From: Argyresthia goedartella
Taxonomy: Eukaryota > Arthropoda > Insecta > Lepidoptera > Argyresthiidae
Direction of reading: 5' to 3'
DNA length: 64,000 nucleotides
Assembly: GCA_949825045.1 (NCBI GenBank)
Contig: OX463822.1
Coordinates: forward strand, 3,805,516 to 3,869,515
Under the pieces are notes generated by a model. The model worked only from the letters and a program-made list of their open reading frames with translations, was not told the origin of the DNA and did no database searches. Positions 8,924 to 20,400 of the stretch are shown in pieces. The translations under genes and the position numbers were made by a program. Positions within the stretch are counted from its first letter, which is position 1. Each line of letters begins with the position of its first letter.

Positions 8924-10018
8924 TAGTCAATAGTCAATAGTCAATAGTCAAAGTACTTTATTACTGTAGATATTTACATATACTTAGCAAACGTCATTTT
9001 TTGCCTCTTCTCTACATTGGACCACTGTGGGAGAAGAAGGGCGTAGAAACTCCCACAGATTTATTTTTAGATCTCTTTTAAAAATAGGTTGTGCTTAACT
9101 AATACAAATATGAAAAATTTAATTGTTATGATTAATAAGCAGGAATAAATAATTACAAAATTATTAACAGCAAGGTCTGTGTTGAGCCAGATTAACCCCA
9201 TACAGTCCTGTCATTTAAGTAATCTTGAACATTGTAATATCCCTTTTTCGACAAAGTCGCTTTAACATGCTTTTTAAATTGCTCAAATGGCAATTTCAAA
9301 ATCTCCAGAGGTATCTTATTGTAGTAGAGAATGCACTGACCCTTGAAAGAATTGCTAACCTTCGCGAGTCTAAAACGGGGCGCACATAGTCTGTGATTAT
9401 TTCTTAGGTTAACATTACAGCTGTCGCTAAGTTTGGAAAATGTTGTAAGGTTCTTGCGTACATACATTATATTTTCGAAAATAAATTGACTAGCTACTGT
9501 TAGTATGTCAATTTCTTTAAAAAGCTCTCTTAAGGAGTCTGTTCGTTTTAAATTATAAATTGCTCGAATAGCTCTTTTCTGTAAAATAAAAATAGTTTGA
9601 ATATCCGCTGCTTTCCCCCACAACAAGATACCATAGGACATCACACTATAAAAGTAACTAAAATATACTAGCCTAGATGTAGCCACATCCGTGCTTTGTC
9701 TGATGTTCCTAACAGCGTAAGCCGCAGAACTTAATTTACCAGCCAATTTATCAATGTGGGGTCCCCACTGCAATTTACTATCAATGGTTATTCCAAGAAA
9801 CTTCGTATCATTTACCAATTCTAACGTGCTGTTGTCTAACACCAAACTGGTCTCAACTTGCCTGACATTTGGAAGTGAGAATTTGATACACTTGGTTTTA
9901 CCAGCGTTTAACAATAAATTATTAACTGTGAACCAATTCAAGGTTAAAGACAATACACCATTAACATCATCAAAATCTCCTTTTTGTCTTTCAATTTTGA
10001 AGACCATTGAGTATCTCG
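8924..10018 (-). mobile_element. 5'-truncated CR1/jockey-like LINE, copy 2 (best preserved)
   Basis: In minus orientation it has RT C-terminal coding sequence, a ~270-bp 3' UTR and a 3' terminus of TTGACTA units (8924-8955). 5' homology stops near 10018. SINE-B head sequence flanks both sides (8770-8818 and 10019-10130). Simple-repeat 3' ends fit CR1-like more than classic poly(A) jockey elements. Confidence 0.85.
9192..10018 (-). pseudogene. Reverse transcriptase C-terminal fragment of LINE copy 2
   Basis: The frame stays open for about 275 codons to its natural stop after DRTVWG. Visible in order: NWFTVNNLLLNAGKTK just after the catalytic palm, FLGITIDSKLQWG, the conserved SYGILLWG block, LQKRAIRAIYN, and the terminal KKGYYNVQDYLND. 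The catalytic FADD box and everything 5' of it are missing. The first ~8 codons after the nominal ATG at 10040 come from the flanking SINE, so that start is spurious. It cannot be an active enzyme. Confidence 0.85.
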
Positions 10019-10130
10019 TACATCGGAGTCGAACCTGCATCTTCTATTTGAGAGACCACGGAGAATTATAATTTATCTGGTTCGAATCCAGATCACTGAG
10101 TATAATTCAATAATTATAGTTAGTAAATTG
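10019..10130 (-). repeat. SINE-B head fragment with extended 5' flank
   Basis: It carries the tRNA-like head (GGAGTCGAACCTGC) and then GGTTCGAATCC plus a flank ending ATAGTTAGTAAATTGATC. The flank resembles 8881-8912 on the other side of the LINE. So either this is a second SINE copy, or the SINE end was duplicated when the LINE inserted. Confidence 0.55.
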
Positions 10131-10475
10131 ATCAACGCTTTTAAATTTATTTTAAGAAATGCAACACGCATTTCTTTGCCGTTTTGAATCATATTTATTG
10201 ATCTGATTCAGCTCTAGAATGATAAAGTTTATTAGGTTTAACAAGCTCTCGTGGTTGACAGAGGAATAGGCCTAAGCCCACTTTGTCAAGTATTTATTAC
10301 AATCCGGTGACGTGTGCCTAATCTTGTTTGTACTTGCTGTGTTTATATATTTATATATTTTACTGTTGTTTATATATCTATCTATATGTTACGCGTAATT
10401 TGGAAGATTCGGGCTTGCGACGTGAACTTGCTTAAAACTATTTGCTATTACGTATCACTAATTTCGTATCGGGCA

Positions 10476-10556
10476 GACATTTCCAGGGGCTGCGCTCGCG
10501 CTTGTTGGTTCAGCAACGCGCGGCTGTGCCTGGCCATCAGCCGGCTGATCGGGTGA
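10476..10556 (+). CDS. Candidate isolated exon, unrecognised
   Basis: A short GC-rich island in AT-rich DNA. One plus-strand frame (RGCARACWFSNARLCLAISR) has mostly G/C third positions. It is bounded by an AG near 10477 (CGGGCAG) and by GG|GTGAGC at about 10554. The upstream pyrimidine tract is weak, and no partner exon with matching phase was found. I do not recognise the peptide. Confidence 0.22.
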   Translation, partial: DISRGCARACWFSNARLCLAISRLIG

Positions 10557-11460
10557 GCATTGACCTGCTTTCACGCGGCATCTCAGCGCGCCGGGAACTC
10601 CTGTCTGGTTTGATGCACAGTTTACTTAACCTAATTTATTGATTGCTCTTCACTTTAAATACCGGTACCGTGTATTGTCAATATTTTCGTTGCTTGTCCT
10701 TTTTAACTTTACACCACAAGGCAGTGTCAATATAGTAGAAGTTTCAGTCTTAGTAGGGGCGTATATAATTGTTACTGGAACTTTGAGTTAATTATCTCGA
10801 CTCGGACTCCACAATATACTTATCTAAATAACAAACGGAAAATGTTATGTAGGTACATAGCGTGTAATGATAATCCATAATGCGTAGCACTGTCGTTCGC
10901 CTATTTAAATAGCTGCGTCGACATGAGATGCGTGTTACTGGATTTTCAAAACTGATTAAGGTAGATTTGTCGTCGGCTAGCCGCTTAGCCGGCATTCCCC
11001 ATCCTTATACCCTGAACTAAAATTACAGTTGAGTTCTTAGTCAGTTAGCTCATCCTGTAATAATCAAACTGACGGATTAGTTATTTCCCTTCCTTTGTGT
11101 TCTAAATTTCTGTAAAATTAAGTTACACAGGTAACACTTAGTAGTACTGCGTTAACCTACTTGGCACTTGTATTTATTAACGTTTTAGAACTACTCTGGT
11201 TACATTTTTCTCCACCTTCCGTGAAGTTTTTTAACTATACCAAATTTTTACGAATAACAGAGCATTAGCGTTCTTAAAAACTTACATATACTTAATTTAT
11301 TCAGCCTGCTTCAATTGAAGCTATTTTTGAGTGTTATTTATTACAGATAAGAATTATGCTGTCGGTTTGGTGTTGATTAAAACTGGAGTGCCTGTTGGCT
11401 ATTTGTATTGTCTACTGAATTTTAATTTATCCTCTTGTGTGATGTGGTGGTTGTGTCATA

Positions 11461-11679
11461 TTGCAAACTTGGGCGAATAATAGGGATCTGAACCTTTGTA
11501 GGTGGTGTGATTTGCCTGAAAAGTCTTACAGGGTAGGGGATGTACATATTGTCATGGCGAGTAGTAGTGGTGCCCGATCACAAGGGAGTAGGTCACGCCG
11601 TTACGTAAGAAAGGATGGGAATATGTCTTCCAAACCCAGCGAATTAAATTATTGCTGGCCGGTTCTCGCGGTTGTCTGA
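11461..11679 (+). CDS. Small open frame of unknown nature
   Basis: A 72-codon plus-strand frame. Its second half starts at a well-placed ATG (11554, GTCATGG) and is Ser/Arg-rich (GARSQGSRSRRY), followed by a donor-like GTAAGA at 11608. It could be a 5' coding exon of a plus-strand gene, or chance. No homology recognised. Confidence 0.2.
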   Translation: MQTWANNRDLNLCRWCDLPEKSYRVGDVHIVMASSSGARSQGSRSRRYVRKDGNMSSKPSELNYCWPVLAVV

Positions 11680-11925
11680 GTGAGACAGTTGACCGCGAAT
11701 ACTTCCGAGTCACGTGGCGTTGTCACAGTTTCATACTGCGGGAATGCTAACGAATTAATATGATTTGCATTCGGTCGAGGAATCACATCCGTAGGGAATA
11801 TCAAAATAGCTCCAAGTTTGTCATTTGACATAAGTACATGCGTCACTTAGAGTCCGTTAGGCCCTATTGTAGCATCCTGTGCCAAGCTTAGGGAAATCCT
11901 TACTCCTCATTAAAGGGAATTCAAC

Positions 11926-11963
11926 AGATCTCGCAACTAGATGTTAATCTAGTTGCGAGATCT
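11926..11963. repeat. Perfect hairpin, 16-bp arms and 6-base loop
   Basis: AGATCTCGCAACTAGA (11926-11941) and its exact complement (11948-11963) enclose TGTTAA. GGAATTC words flank it about 10 bp outside on the left and 15 bp outside on the right, so the symmetry may once have been longer. Confidence 0.85.
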
Positions 11964-11969
11964 TGCACT

Positions 11970-13204
11970 TAGCAACGCTGGTTGGAATTCACAGGTAGAT
12001 GCGAGGTTTGGGCATCTTCCACTCCCCCCTTCCCCCATTTTTTATGACAACGGCGACAGAATCTAGATTTAGGGAACTGTAACTACCTTTTTTAAGCTTT
12101 TAATTATTCGATGTTTGCCTCGTCCAAGGATATTTCCAAATCTTTCTAAACAAATTGTTATGACCAATTACATCACCTCCATCTCAAACTATTAATTTCT
12201 TTTACATGGATTTTCTTTACCTACTTCATGCCTCTAAAAGAATCTGGGTTTGCTGAAACAAAAAATTACACAACGAAGCAAGTCCTACCACAGTAATACG
12301 ATCACATTTGGCCATTACACTGAGAAATATTACTATTGAATATTTCTGCAATTAACATATGCTTTAATGCGTTTTGTTATAAGTATAGGTTAAAATAAAA
12401 CATAAAGGGGGGGATCTTTACAGTAAGAACCTTGTCAGGAAAGATCATCGTTTGCGAGATTTGCGCTTACCAACACGTTTTGGGATTAATTTTTTTCGCT
12501 ATATATATATATATCGATTTGTAGAATCAACAGCAATATTTAAGGCATTTGTTATTTACCATCACAAATTATTTATTTATTTACTTACCCTGTCCCAAGA
12601 CAGACGGGAAGAAATATTGACTTGGCGAGAAATTTCGCCCCCCAGACAAAAGTTTAACTTGCCGGGATCAAATAACTTCAGTTCACCTTTATGTACAAGC
12701 AAAGAACTTCTATATTTTATCATCGATAAGTAAACCATTTATACCAATTATAGTGAAATATTTGGGAGTGATTATGTGTAACACGCAGTGAATTAGCCTT
12801 GAGCACAGCAACTCAACTCTGAATAAATATGGATTTTCACTACCTACTGGCGTTAACTTACTTTCCCAAAGTGCAGGCAGCATGCAAGCCGGAAGTTCAT
12901 CATACTTCGTCCGATTGTAGTACAAATTACACAGTTTTCTTTAGCGTGCATTGTACGAGAACCGTGTATGTAATTTTCTCTTCACACGAGCAGATACAAT
13001 CTGTTTCATTGCACTCATTTGTAGTAGAAACCGCACTGCCTCATTCACTCTAGAAATGGCAGCAATACACAAGCTCATAATTGTAGCCATTCGATTTGAT
13101 GCCAGAAAAAATATGACGTGAGGAAACCTTCTTATCTCCTTAGCACCGATGTTGAGATGTTTTGTTAATTACATAGTCATCACATCACTTAAAGAGTAAT
13201 TGGC
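11970..13204. other. AT-rich spacer, no gene recognised
   Basis: It contains a short (TA)n run near 12503 and scattered short frames on both strands without coding character. Confidence 0.4.
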
Positions 13205-13275
13205 ATCGCCGCCGCAGTGAAGAAGAATGATGAAGGATTCCTTACGATGTTTTCAGCCGCCGTAAGAACGTCTAG
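13205..13275 (-). repeat. SINE-B internal fragment
   Basis: GCATCGCCGCCGCAGTG...GAAGGATTCCTTACGATGTTTTC followed by AAGAACGTC matches the SINE-B middle region in minus orientation. The ends have decayed. Confidence 0.6.
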
Positions 13276-13279
13276 ATTC

Positions 13280-16030
13280 TATTGTGTTTTATTGTTTACT
13301 CCTATTTTCCTTCATTCTCAATACTGACCGCAAAGCTGAAATATTTCTCTATATCCTGATAAATGCGTGATATCTCACGAGTCGTCCATTATGTCGCCTC
13401 AGGTTACTATCTGTTTCCACACGAGAGGAAAAGAGCACAGATGTTTGTGAGCTGCTACGTTTCCACTGAACCACATTCACAAATTGATTCTGGCAGGGCA
13501 CCGTCGTCTCCGTCTTTCGCATGACAGGATGCCTAATTGCCTTTAATGCGACGGCGATGGTCATTTTGCACTTATATAATTTAATTTCACCCAAGTCGCT
13601 GCCGGGTGATGCCCAATATGCTGGCACCGTGACTTTGCTCTGTCACTATTATTTATTTCTTTACATTTTTCTCTATCATCAATCAAAAATTAAATTGTTT
13701 TGTTCGGCCCTGTAAGCTGTCCATTCACCTTGGACTCTCTTAACGTTTAGATATAGGACAACCTGTAGAACACACATTAATCAATTACATCTGTGAGTAT
13801 TACAACATCAGCAACGAAGTAGTACCACAAACAGAATTAATTACCACTTCAATAACGTTTCCCGTACCAAAGGATTTTATCGGCAACATTTATTACAAAC
13901 ATTTTTCCCGTAAATGTATTCTGAACTTACCGCATTTCGAACTGCAACGGTTTAATTACTGATTGACAGCTAAAGCCTTAATTAGTGTGTTCTGAATACC
14001 AGACTTCACGTCTATTAGTATAGTTATACTATACAAAGCCTCATTAATGTGAGGTTACAAACTATACGATACTAATATTCAATGCTTATATTGCTTTTGT
14101 TGTAAACTAATTAAACATCTATTCATGCCAGTCCTACGAACAAACATGGACTGGCGTGAATGTGTATATATTACTATATTCCATCGAGTGAGGAAAATAT
14201 ACCAATAAAGTGAGGCCTCGTTCATATTCTGACCAACAAAAAATATGAGTAGGTTGTATTGTTTGCAAAGTTATATGTAGCAACGAATTAGCATAAAACA
14301 CAGAAGCGTTAAGGTCAAATTGAATTGGAGGATGTTCAATTTAAACTGAAACAACATCAGCCATACTTTTGAGTTGTGTTTTCGATTTGTTATTTAAAAA
14401 AATTGCAGGTAGGTAGCTAAATAATAAATAATTTTATTTAAAAAAACATTTATTATTCGATTTTATGATAAGGACACCCGATACATTCTTTACATATTCA
14501 CTATTATATATTTTAACACATTTGGATTTTGGGGTCATAAGAGATATAGCATCTACTTTTCAATAATTCTTAGCGCATAGTCTTTTAAGTAATTGTAAGT
14601 ATTTTATTTAAATAAAGTATAAATTATACATTAATATGTATATTTTATTTTATTTAATGTTAAAAATGTAGGTACTTACTACTTAGACATCGATTAAATG
14701 CAAATATTATAGATTACTAGTCTAACACATTTCATGTGGTCAAAGCAATTTAGGCACTAATTATGATAGACATATATATTTATTATATACTTGTATACAT
14801 AGTTTCTTATGTCTCTATGTGTATTCGATTTTATCTCAGGGTAATTTAACATGAAGGCAAAAAGCAATTTTCCAAAATTTCTACTAAGTATATTATTAAA
14901 ATATTTCGGCTTTCGAAGCCTTAGTTTCTTAGAATGAGAATATATAGGATACATTTTTATTAGATGACCATATTTTGGAGAATAATAGTGCCCATCGATA
15001 TGAACAAATTAAATGTCATTATGAGAAAGGTTATGCAAGATATGAATTATTTCGATATGTTTAGGTAATGAGCTTTCCCATTTGTGGCTGTTTGCTAGCG
15101 AAGGACTGATAATTATATGTTTTGATTTTCGTTGACAAACTATGTTCATATTCTCAAACACATAACGACATAATAGACACGCGGGCATCAGACAATACAT
15201 CTCCCTGTGATAACTATTCTATATTTGGTTGATATTCTACGAGAATCTCTTAAATAATATGATACTCTAAAGATACTATGATCCCTTCTCCAGATTCATT
15301 CAGATTACAGTACAACATTATATAATCTACTGTTACTCTATAGAACATTTCATTATAGTTAGTTAATTTATAGACAGCTAGTTATATACTCAAGTCAGTT
15401 GTCCATGAAATATTTCAATTCTATAAGCATTGCGTTTAATCTCAATTTTTTTACACTAGAGTGGACTCAAATTATATTCTGACGTTTCTTTATCCCTGCT
15501 TTAATTGGTTCTGTTTAATTTGGAAAAAATATCCTAGTGTGTATACTTCCCGTAAAATTGGTCACGAATCTTGAAATATATATGTTTGCTGGTTTATGGT
15601 TGAATAAGTCATTTTATTAATATATTATGAATATGTTGTACATATATACAAAAGAACACTGATATGTTTTTTTACATTTTTGTTCGATAATTTTTAAGCC
15701 AAGCTAATGTTCAAATTTCATGAAATCATGAGACATTTTAACTCAAAAGCGGCATCTAAAAGCACATCAAAATATAACATCTATATAATTTATTAATTGA
15801 TACAAAAATATTTTCTGTCCGCTATTTCACAAAATCTTCCTATTAAAGCCAGTTCCATGCAATATGTTTGCGGTGAGTTGGTCATCAAAATTTATTAGTA
15901 TTTTATATATAATTTGATGTCCACCTGTAACCGCGATACTAATTCAATAACACATAATATGCAGGTGTCCTGTAATTCAAAGTCGAGTACCAGGATAGGT
16001 AGGTCTGCTTATACAGGATCTGACAAAGTT
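13280..16030. other. Long AT-rich spacer
   Basis: Low-GC DNA with many A/T runs. A weak dyad (ATGCCAGTCC ... GGACTGGCGT) lies at 14125-14158. No coding exon, known repeat or RNA gene can be supported. Confidence 0.4.
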
Positions 16031-16134
16031 TTTTTTTAATATTTGGTCAAATGTGCGATGGACTCGCACACGAAAGGTTCCGTTCCATCGTACCAGGAAA
16101 CTTAACCACTAAAAATAATAAAAAGAGAATAGTA

Positions 16135-16211
16135 TTATGTCCGAACGTGGATTCGAACCCAAAACTGAAAAAAATTGCGAACTGATATCAAACCAATGCG
16201 CCACCCCAACA
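16135..16211 (-). repeat. tRNA-like SINE head
   Basis: The minus strand reads GGTGGCGCATTGG (A-box) and, ~30 nt later, GGGTTCGAATCC (B-box). That is the layout of a tRNA-derived pol III promoter. The cloverleaf stems do not close well, so this is a SINE head and not a working tRNA. Confidence 0.55.
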
Positions 16212-16329
16212 ACGTGATAAGCCAAGAAACCTACGATCGTATCGTATTTGTAACATGTTATGGTCGGGGTGGTCTTGGAACACGTCTCTCATATGGGACC
16301 TTTTAACTTATGAAATCTCATTGGCAACA

Positions 16330-16620
16330 AATATAATGATCACCAAAATATTTTTTTCCTACCCAAAATGGATAAATGAACACCAAAAATATCAGGGCAA
16401 AATACTGCTGTAGCTTAGGTGAAGGGTAAATGGGGTGAGCGAAGCGAAGCCCCCTTTATCCTTCGTGTTAGGTTGAACATGTAAGAACAACAAAAAATAC
16501 TTAAAACATAAACTTAAGTACACAAAACATAAAAAGAAGGTGATCATTTATCCAAACACAATTTGGTGGACATTTATCCATTCTGGCAAACATTTCGAAT
16601 TTATTGGTAATAAAATAGGT
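16330..16620 (+). repeat. Family H element, copy H1 (GC-rich core with inverted arms)
   Basis: The core 16396-16500 (GGTGAGCGAAGCGAAGCCCC and TTAGGTTGAACATGTAAG) is shared with 47613-47720 and, in minus orientation, with 28335-28420. On the left the arm reads AATGGATAAATGAACACCAA. On the right it is repeated in inverted form as TTTGGTGGACATTTATCC. This arm motif differs from those of the other copies. Confidence 0.6.
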
Positions 16621-16679
16621 GCGTTTTTGGAAATCGTTTAAATATAAGCCAATCTCATTCTGTGAAAATTTCAACTCTG

Positions 16680-16785
16680 TACCTATCACGGTGCATAAGA
16701 TACAGCCGACAAACAGACGGACGGACGGACACGGAGTAGTAACAGGGTCCTGTTTGGCACCCTTCGGGTATGGAACCCTAAAATT
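16680..16785 (-). repeat. Family F repeat, terminal fragment
   Basis: Complement of GGGTTCCATACCCGAAGGGTGCC..., with a CCGTCCGTCC-type run. This matches the start of the larger copies at 28575, 30687 and 61020. The opposite terminus of the same family (GTGCGATGGACTCGCACACG) lies at 16050-16085, so H1 may be nested inside one F copy. Confidence 0.65.
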
Positions 16786-17244
16786 GATGAACAATGATCA
16801 TCAATTAATAGATGACTTGTTGTCAAAGAGAAGTGTAAGACGGGAACCATTTTTTATATACACAAAAAATCCTATCTTCAAAGTTTCTTTTTCTATTTTG
16901 GCGAGACCTGGGTAAGCAGGCCGATCTACTGGTTTTCACTTGAATTGGAATTATAAGACACCCTATACAACATACACATGATTAATACCTAAAATAATAT
17001 GTACAAATTCAACAGAATATATCTCGACATCTAATAGGTATTGATATCGTGGTAATATAATTAATATACAAATTATATCTTAGCGCAAACAACATCATAT
17101 TTAGCAATAAGTCCACAAAACTGCGCTAGGCACTCTACAATATTCGTTGTAACCCACAAACATCCAAACACCTCAGAAATAGTAAACCTTGTCTGTTGTC
17201 TCGAAATGGACGTGCTTCTTAGACGGTAGCACGACCAACAACCA

Positions 17245-17481
17245 TCAGGCCGCGGTCTTCCTTTCCTCTTCGGGCTCGCGTATTTCGGGGATATTTTTCT
17301 CCTGTTGCGTGAGGACCTCCTGGACGTGGATGGTGAGTTCAGACCGCGCGATCTGCGTGAAGGGCATCAGAGCGCCTGCCACGTCCATGGTGTTGTTGAT
17401 GTTGCGGTGCCAGAGTTCTAGCACGACGCTGCGCCGTTGCTACTTGAACCGAGGCGGGCCGAGCCAGCCGCAGCCGAATAC
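17245..17481 (-). CDS. TMEM272-like gene, exon 7 (last), with internal in-frame TAG
   Basis: The acceptor is GCTCACAG|GTATTC at 17481/17482, phase 0. Thirteen codons (VFGCGWLGPPRFK) precede TAG at 17440-17442. The same frame then stays open for 64 codons to TGA at 17245-17247. Those 64 codons have strongly G/C third positions and a normal protein composition (VVLELWHRNINNT, acidic end). So they look translated now or until recently. Possible reasons are readthrough (TAG followed by CAA), a TGG-to-TAG nonsense change, or use of a later acceptor whose AG is the TAG itself, which would also keep phase. Confidence 0.75.
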
Positions 17482-20400
17482 CTGTGAGCCGGGTCGAAGG
17501 ACCAATCAGTGACAGACAGAAATTCAATATGAAACTGAACAAGGCGAGTGTCTTTGAAAATCATAGAAATAAAACATGATATCATCACGTTAGCTGATTC
17601 TTACTTGATACGGTTGACACAGGAAAATTATATATAACCACATCTTAGTAGCGGGGGCTATCTGCCCCCCTAACATACCGCTATCATGCCCGTTGACTAT
17701 GAGCTGATGTCCGCTCATAAAATCGGGTAAGCAGGCAAGCCTTCAGCATATACCGAGGCCATGGCCACAGTAAAGTCTTAGTAGGACAACTGTAAACACA
17801 AAGGGGTTGTTTTTAGTCCGTAAACCACACGAGCTGATGCCCGCTCAATATGTGGGGACCCGGACATAGCAGGGAGGTCTGACTCCTGGGCATGGGTAAT
17901 TCCATTTTTTTCCACCCCAAAAAAAAAACAAAAAAAAACAGGACTGTTGATAGCGTATCAATGTGTTAACTAAGAGCTTAGAGAAGAGTCATATGCCCTG
18001 GTGGAAGTGGGTTGAGTATGATGACGATGAAAACGAAAATTAGAATACCTGACAGATTACCAGCGTCACGAGCAGTAGCACCAGCAGAGCGATGACCCCC
18101 CACACCACCCCCAGCTGTGTCAGCGCAAACACGTAGAGAGTTCGATGACACCACTTGTTGGGCTCGAAGAGCGTCGGTGCGTAGTCCGGCCACATGATGT
18201 TGAGCGTCCAGTAGTTGCCGAAGGCAAACCTGCGACAAATATTATGCGTCAGATACATCCTAAATTCCTGATCTCTTTAACATGTAGATAACGATGTTGC
18301 TCGCACTCCTGCAAGTGGCTATGCTGGGAAAAGTTGAAGGCAAATGGAGTGTCAGAATATGAAGGAAATCGTGGCTCTCTAACGTTCGGAAATTAACCAG
18401 TATAACCGGCATCGAAGACCTGTTCCGCGTGGCGAGAGGGATACTTGGAGCTGACTGCTAACCTCCGGTAGTGGAGAGAAACTAGTAGAAGTTTTTATAT
18501 TCGGTACTTCGCTAAAGCTAGTGTCTCTGGAAATCTCAATCGACACGCCATCACAATCTGCATTAAATGATAGCCCTGCTGCAGAGCCTAACGTGAAAGT
18601 TTTGAGTTGATGCAGTCAGCCTTTATTGCGAAACAGATAAGATGCTTGATAGACGTGTGACGGTTCAGTCTTCCGGAACTTTATCGGTACATATACTGTG
18701 CAATGTGCTCAGCGCATGCGCTGTATGGAACAACAACTATATCCAATTGTGCTCAGTTGATGGTTCCTGTGTCAGTGGTGCTTTGAGAGGGGTAACATTA
18801 CTCACTGAGACTGAGACATCTTATTGGCACTTAAAGATACGATATTATTATGTGGTCATTATCATTATTTTTATATATAACATAGTGGCATTAAAAAAAT
18901 GGCAAAAAAATAAAAACATCCTCGTAGTGCTTTAATAATGCTTCATGGTGCTATCTTTTCTTACTCGCTTATTTCCGAAGCACTGGTAGAGTTAATGGAG
19001 TTTCCTTTCCCTGTGCAAGATTCAACCATGAATCAAATATGCAGCATGTTACAGCAGTACAGAAACGGAAATTTCCTTTTTCAAACTCAAACCATAATCA
19101 GTCACTCACTAGTCTAGTTGTTCATATTTGATTTGTTATTATTTTTCTCCATGTATAAGTAAGTGCATTATTTTTGCCTACTTACAACAAAATATTTGAG
19201 TTTGAGATTAAGTTTTCACTATGCCAACCCCGCGCTGAAGCCTTGCGCCATACTGACGTCACGACACACAACCCCTCTCACTTCCCCACTAGCGCACAGG
19301 CACCTACCCGGTTCAGGGCTATAAGTATAGTAACGTATAGGTCTGTAAATGAATTATTTGAGGCGGGGACTACCTGTCACGCCCATCCCAAGGCAAAGTT
19401 TTGGAGGACAAACAGTCCAAAAACAACAAAAATCAAGCCAAAAAAATAATACATTTTAACTTTTTTTTCTACAGTTTTACGCCTGCCTTTATACCCTATG
19501 ATTTTTCAGATAAACAGACAGATTTTATTTCACGTTTCTCCGTTACGAATCGCTGAGACATAAAGACAGATTAACGTTATCTGGGGACTGAAAAGTCGGT
19601 TGTTAATGGGATGATAGTGAAGCTCTCACACCTATTTTAGACTCAGTTCTTATAAAAGGTCTGCCGACTTGATATTAGGTTTTAAATTGTAAAACCATGT
19701 TAAACTTACGAAAAAGCTCTCGTTTAAGATAGCTGCTAAGTAGCGATATTGGTAGCAGTCTCCTAAAATCACCTCCGTCTACCCGCACTGAGCCAGCGTG
19801 ATGAAGTATGGCTCAATCCTAATCCTTTCATGTTAAAGGCAGGTTCCCCTCGGTGGGGACATTAATGAACCACATGTTTTTATGCGAATGAGTAAACATT
19901 GAGAGCTAATATTTTTTTAACCAGCAGAGGATTTTTTTCCTACCAAATCTCAAGTCACAGATGCCTAGAATAGGTTTTGTTAGATTATTTAAACAGTACT
20001 TGTTTAGAAATGATTAAAAAAAAAAGTTCAAAATCGCAATTTTTACCAAACAACTGTAAGATATGTTCTATGTTTTTTCAAAGACTTCTGCTAACACAAG
20101 TTCGGCCTAAATGGTTCTAAATGATCTGTACTATCTTTGTTTTAAGACTTTGTATCGAACTACCTAACACCCTGACTAATTGATATTTTCACATAATATA
20201 AACCTTAATGATAGACTGCTAAATATTTTGAAATATGTAACATAAACTTAAAACCTACAATGTAAAATAAACTAAGGAAATCAAGTCATGTTATAATCAT
20301 CAATTCGTTTATACTTCCAAGTTCGATCTAAGCCACTCTATATCGATACTACTGTAGCAAATGGATAATCTGCCAAGTGTTTATGTGGTAGCACTGAAAC

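Noticed and set aside
17339..17542. 67-codon minus frame overlapping exon 7 in another phase
   Set aside because: It crosses the splice acceptor and does not match the phase of exon 6.
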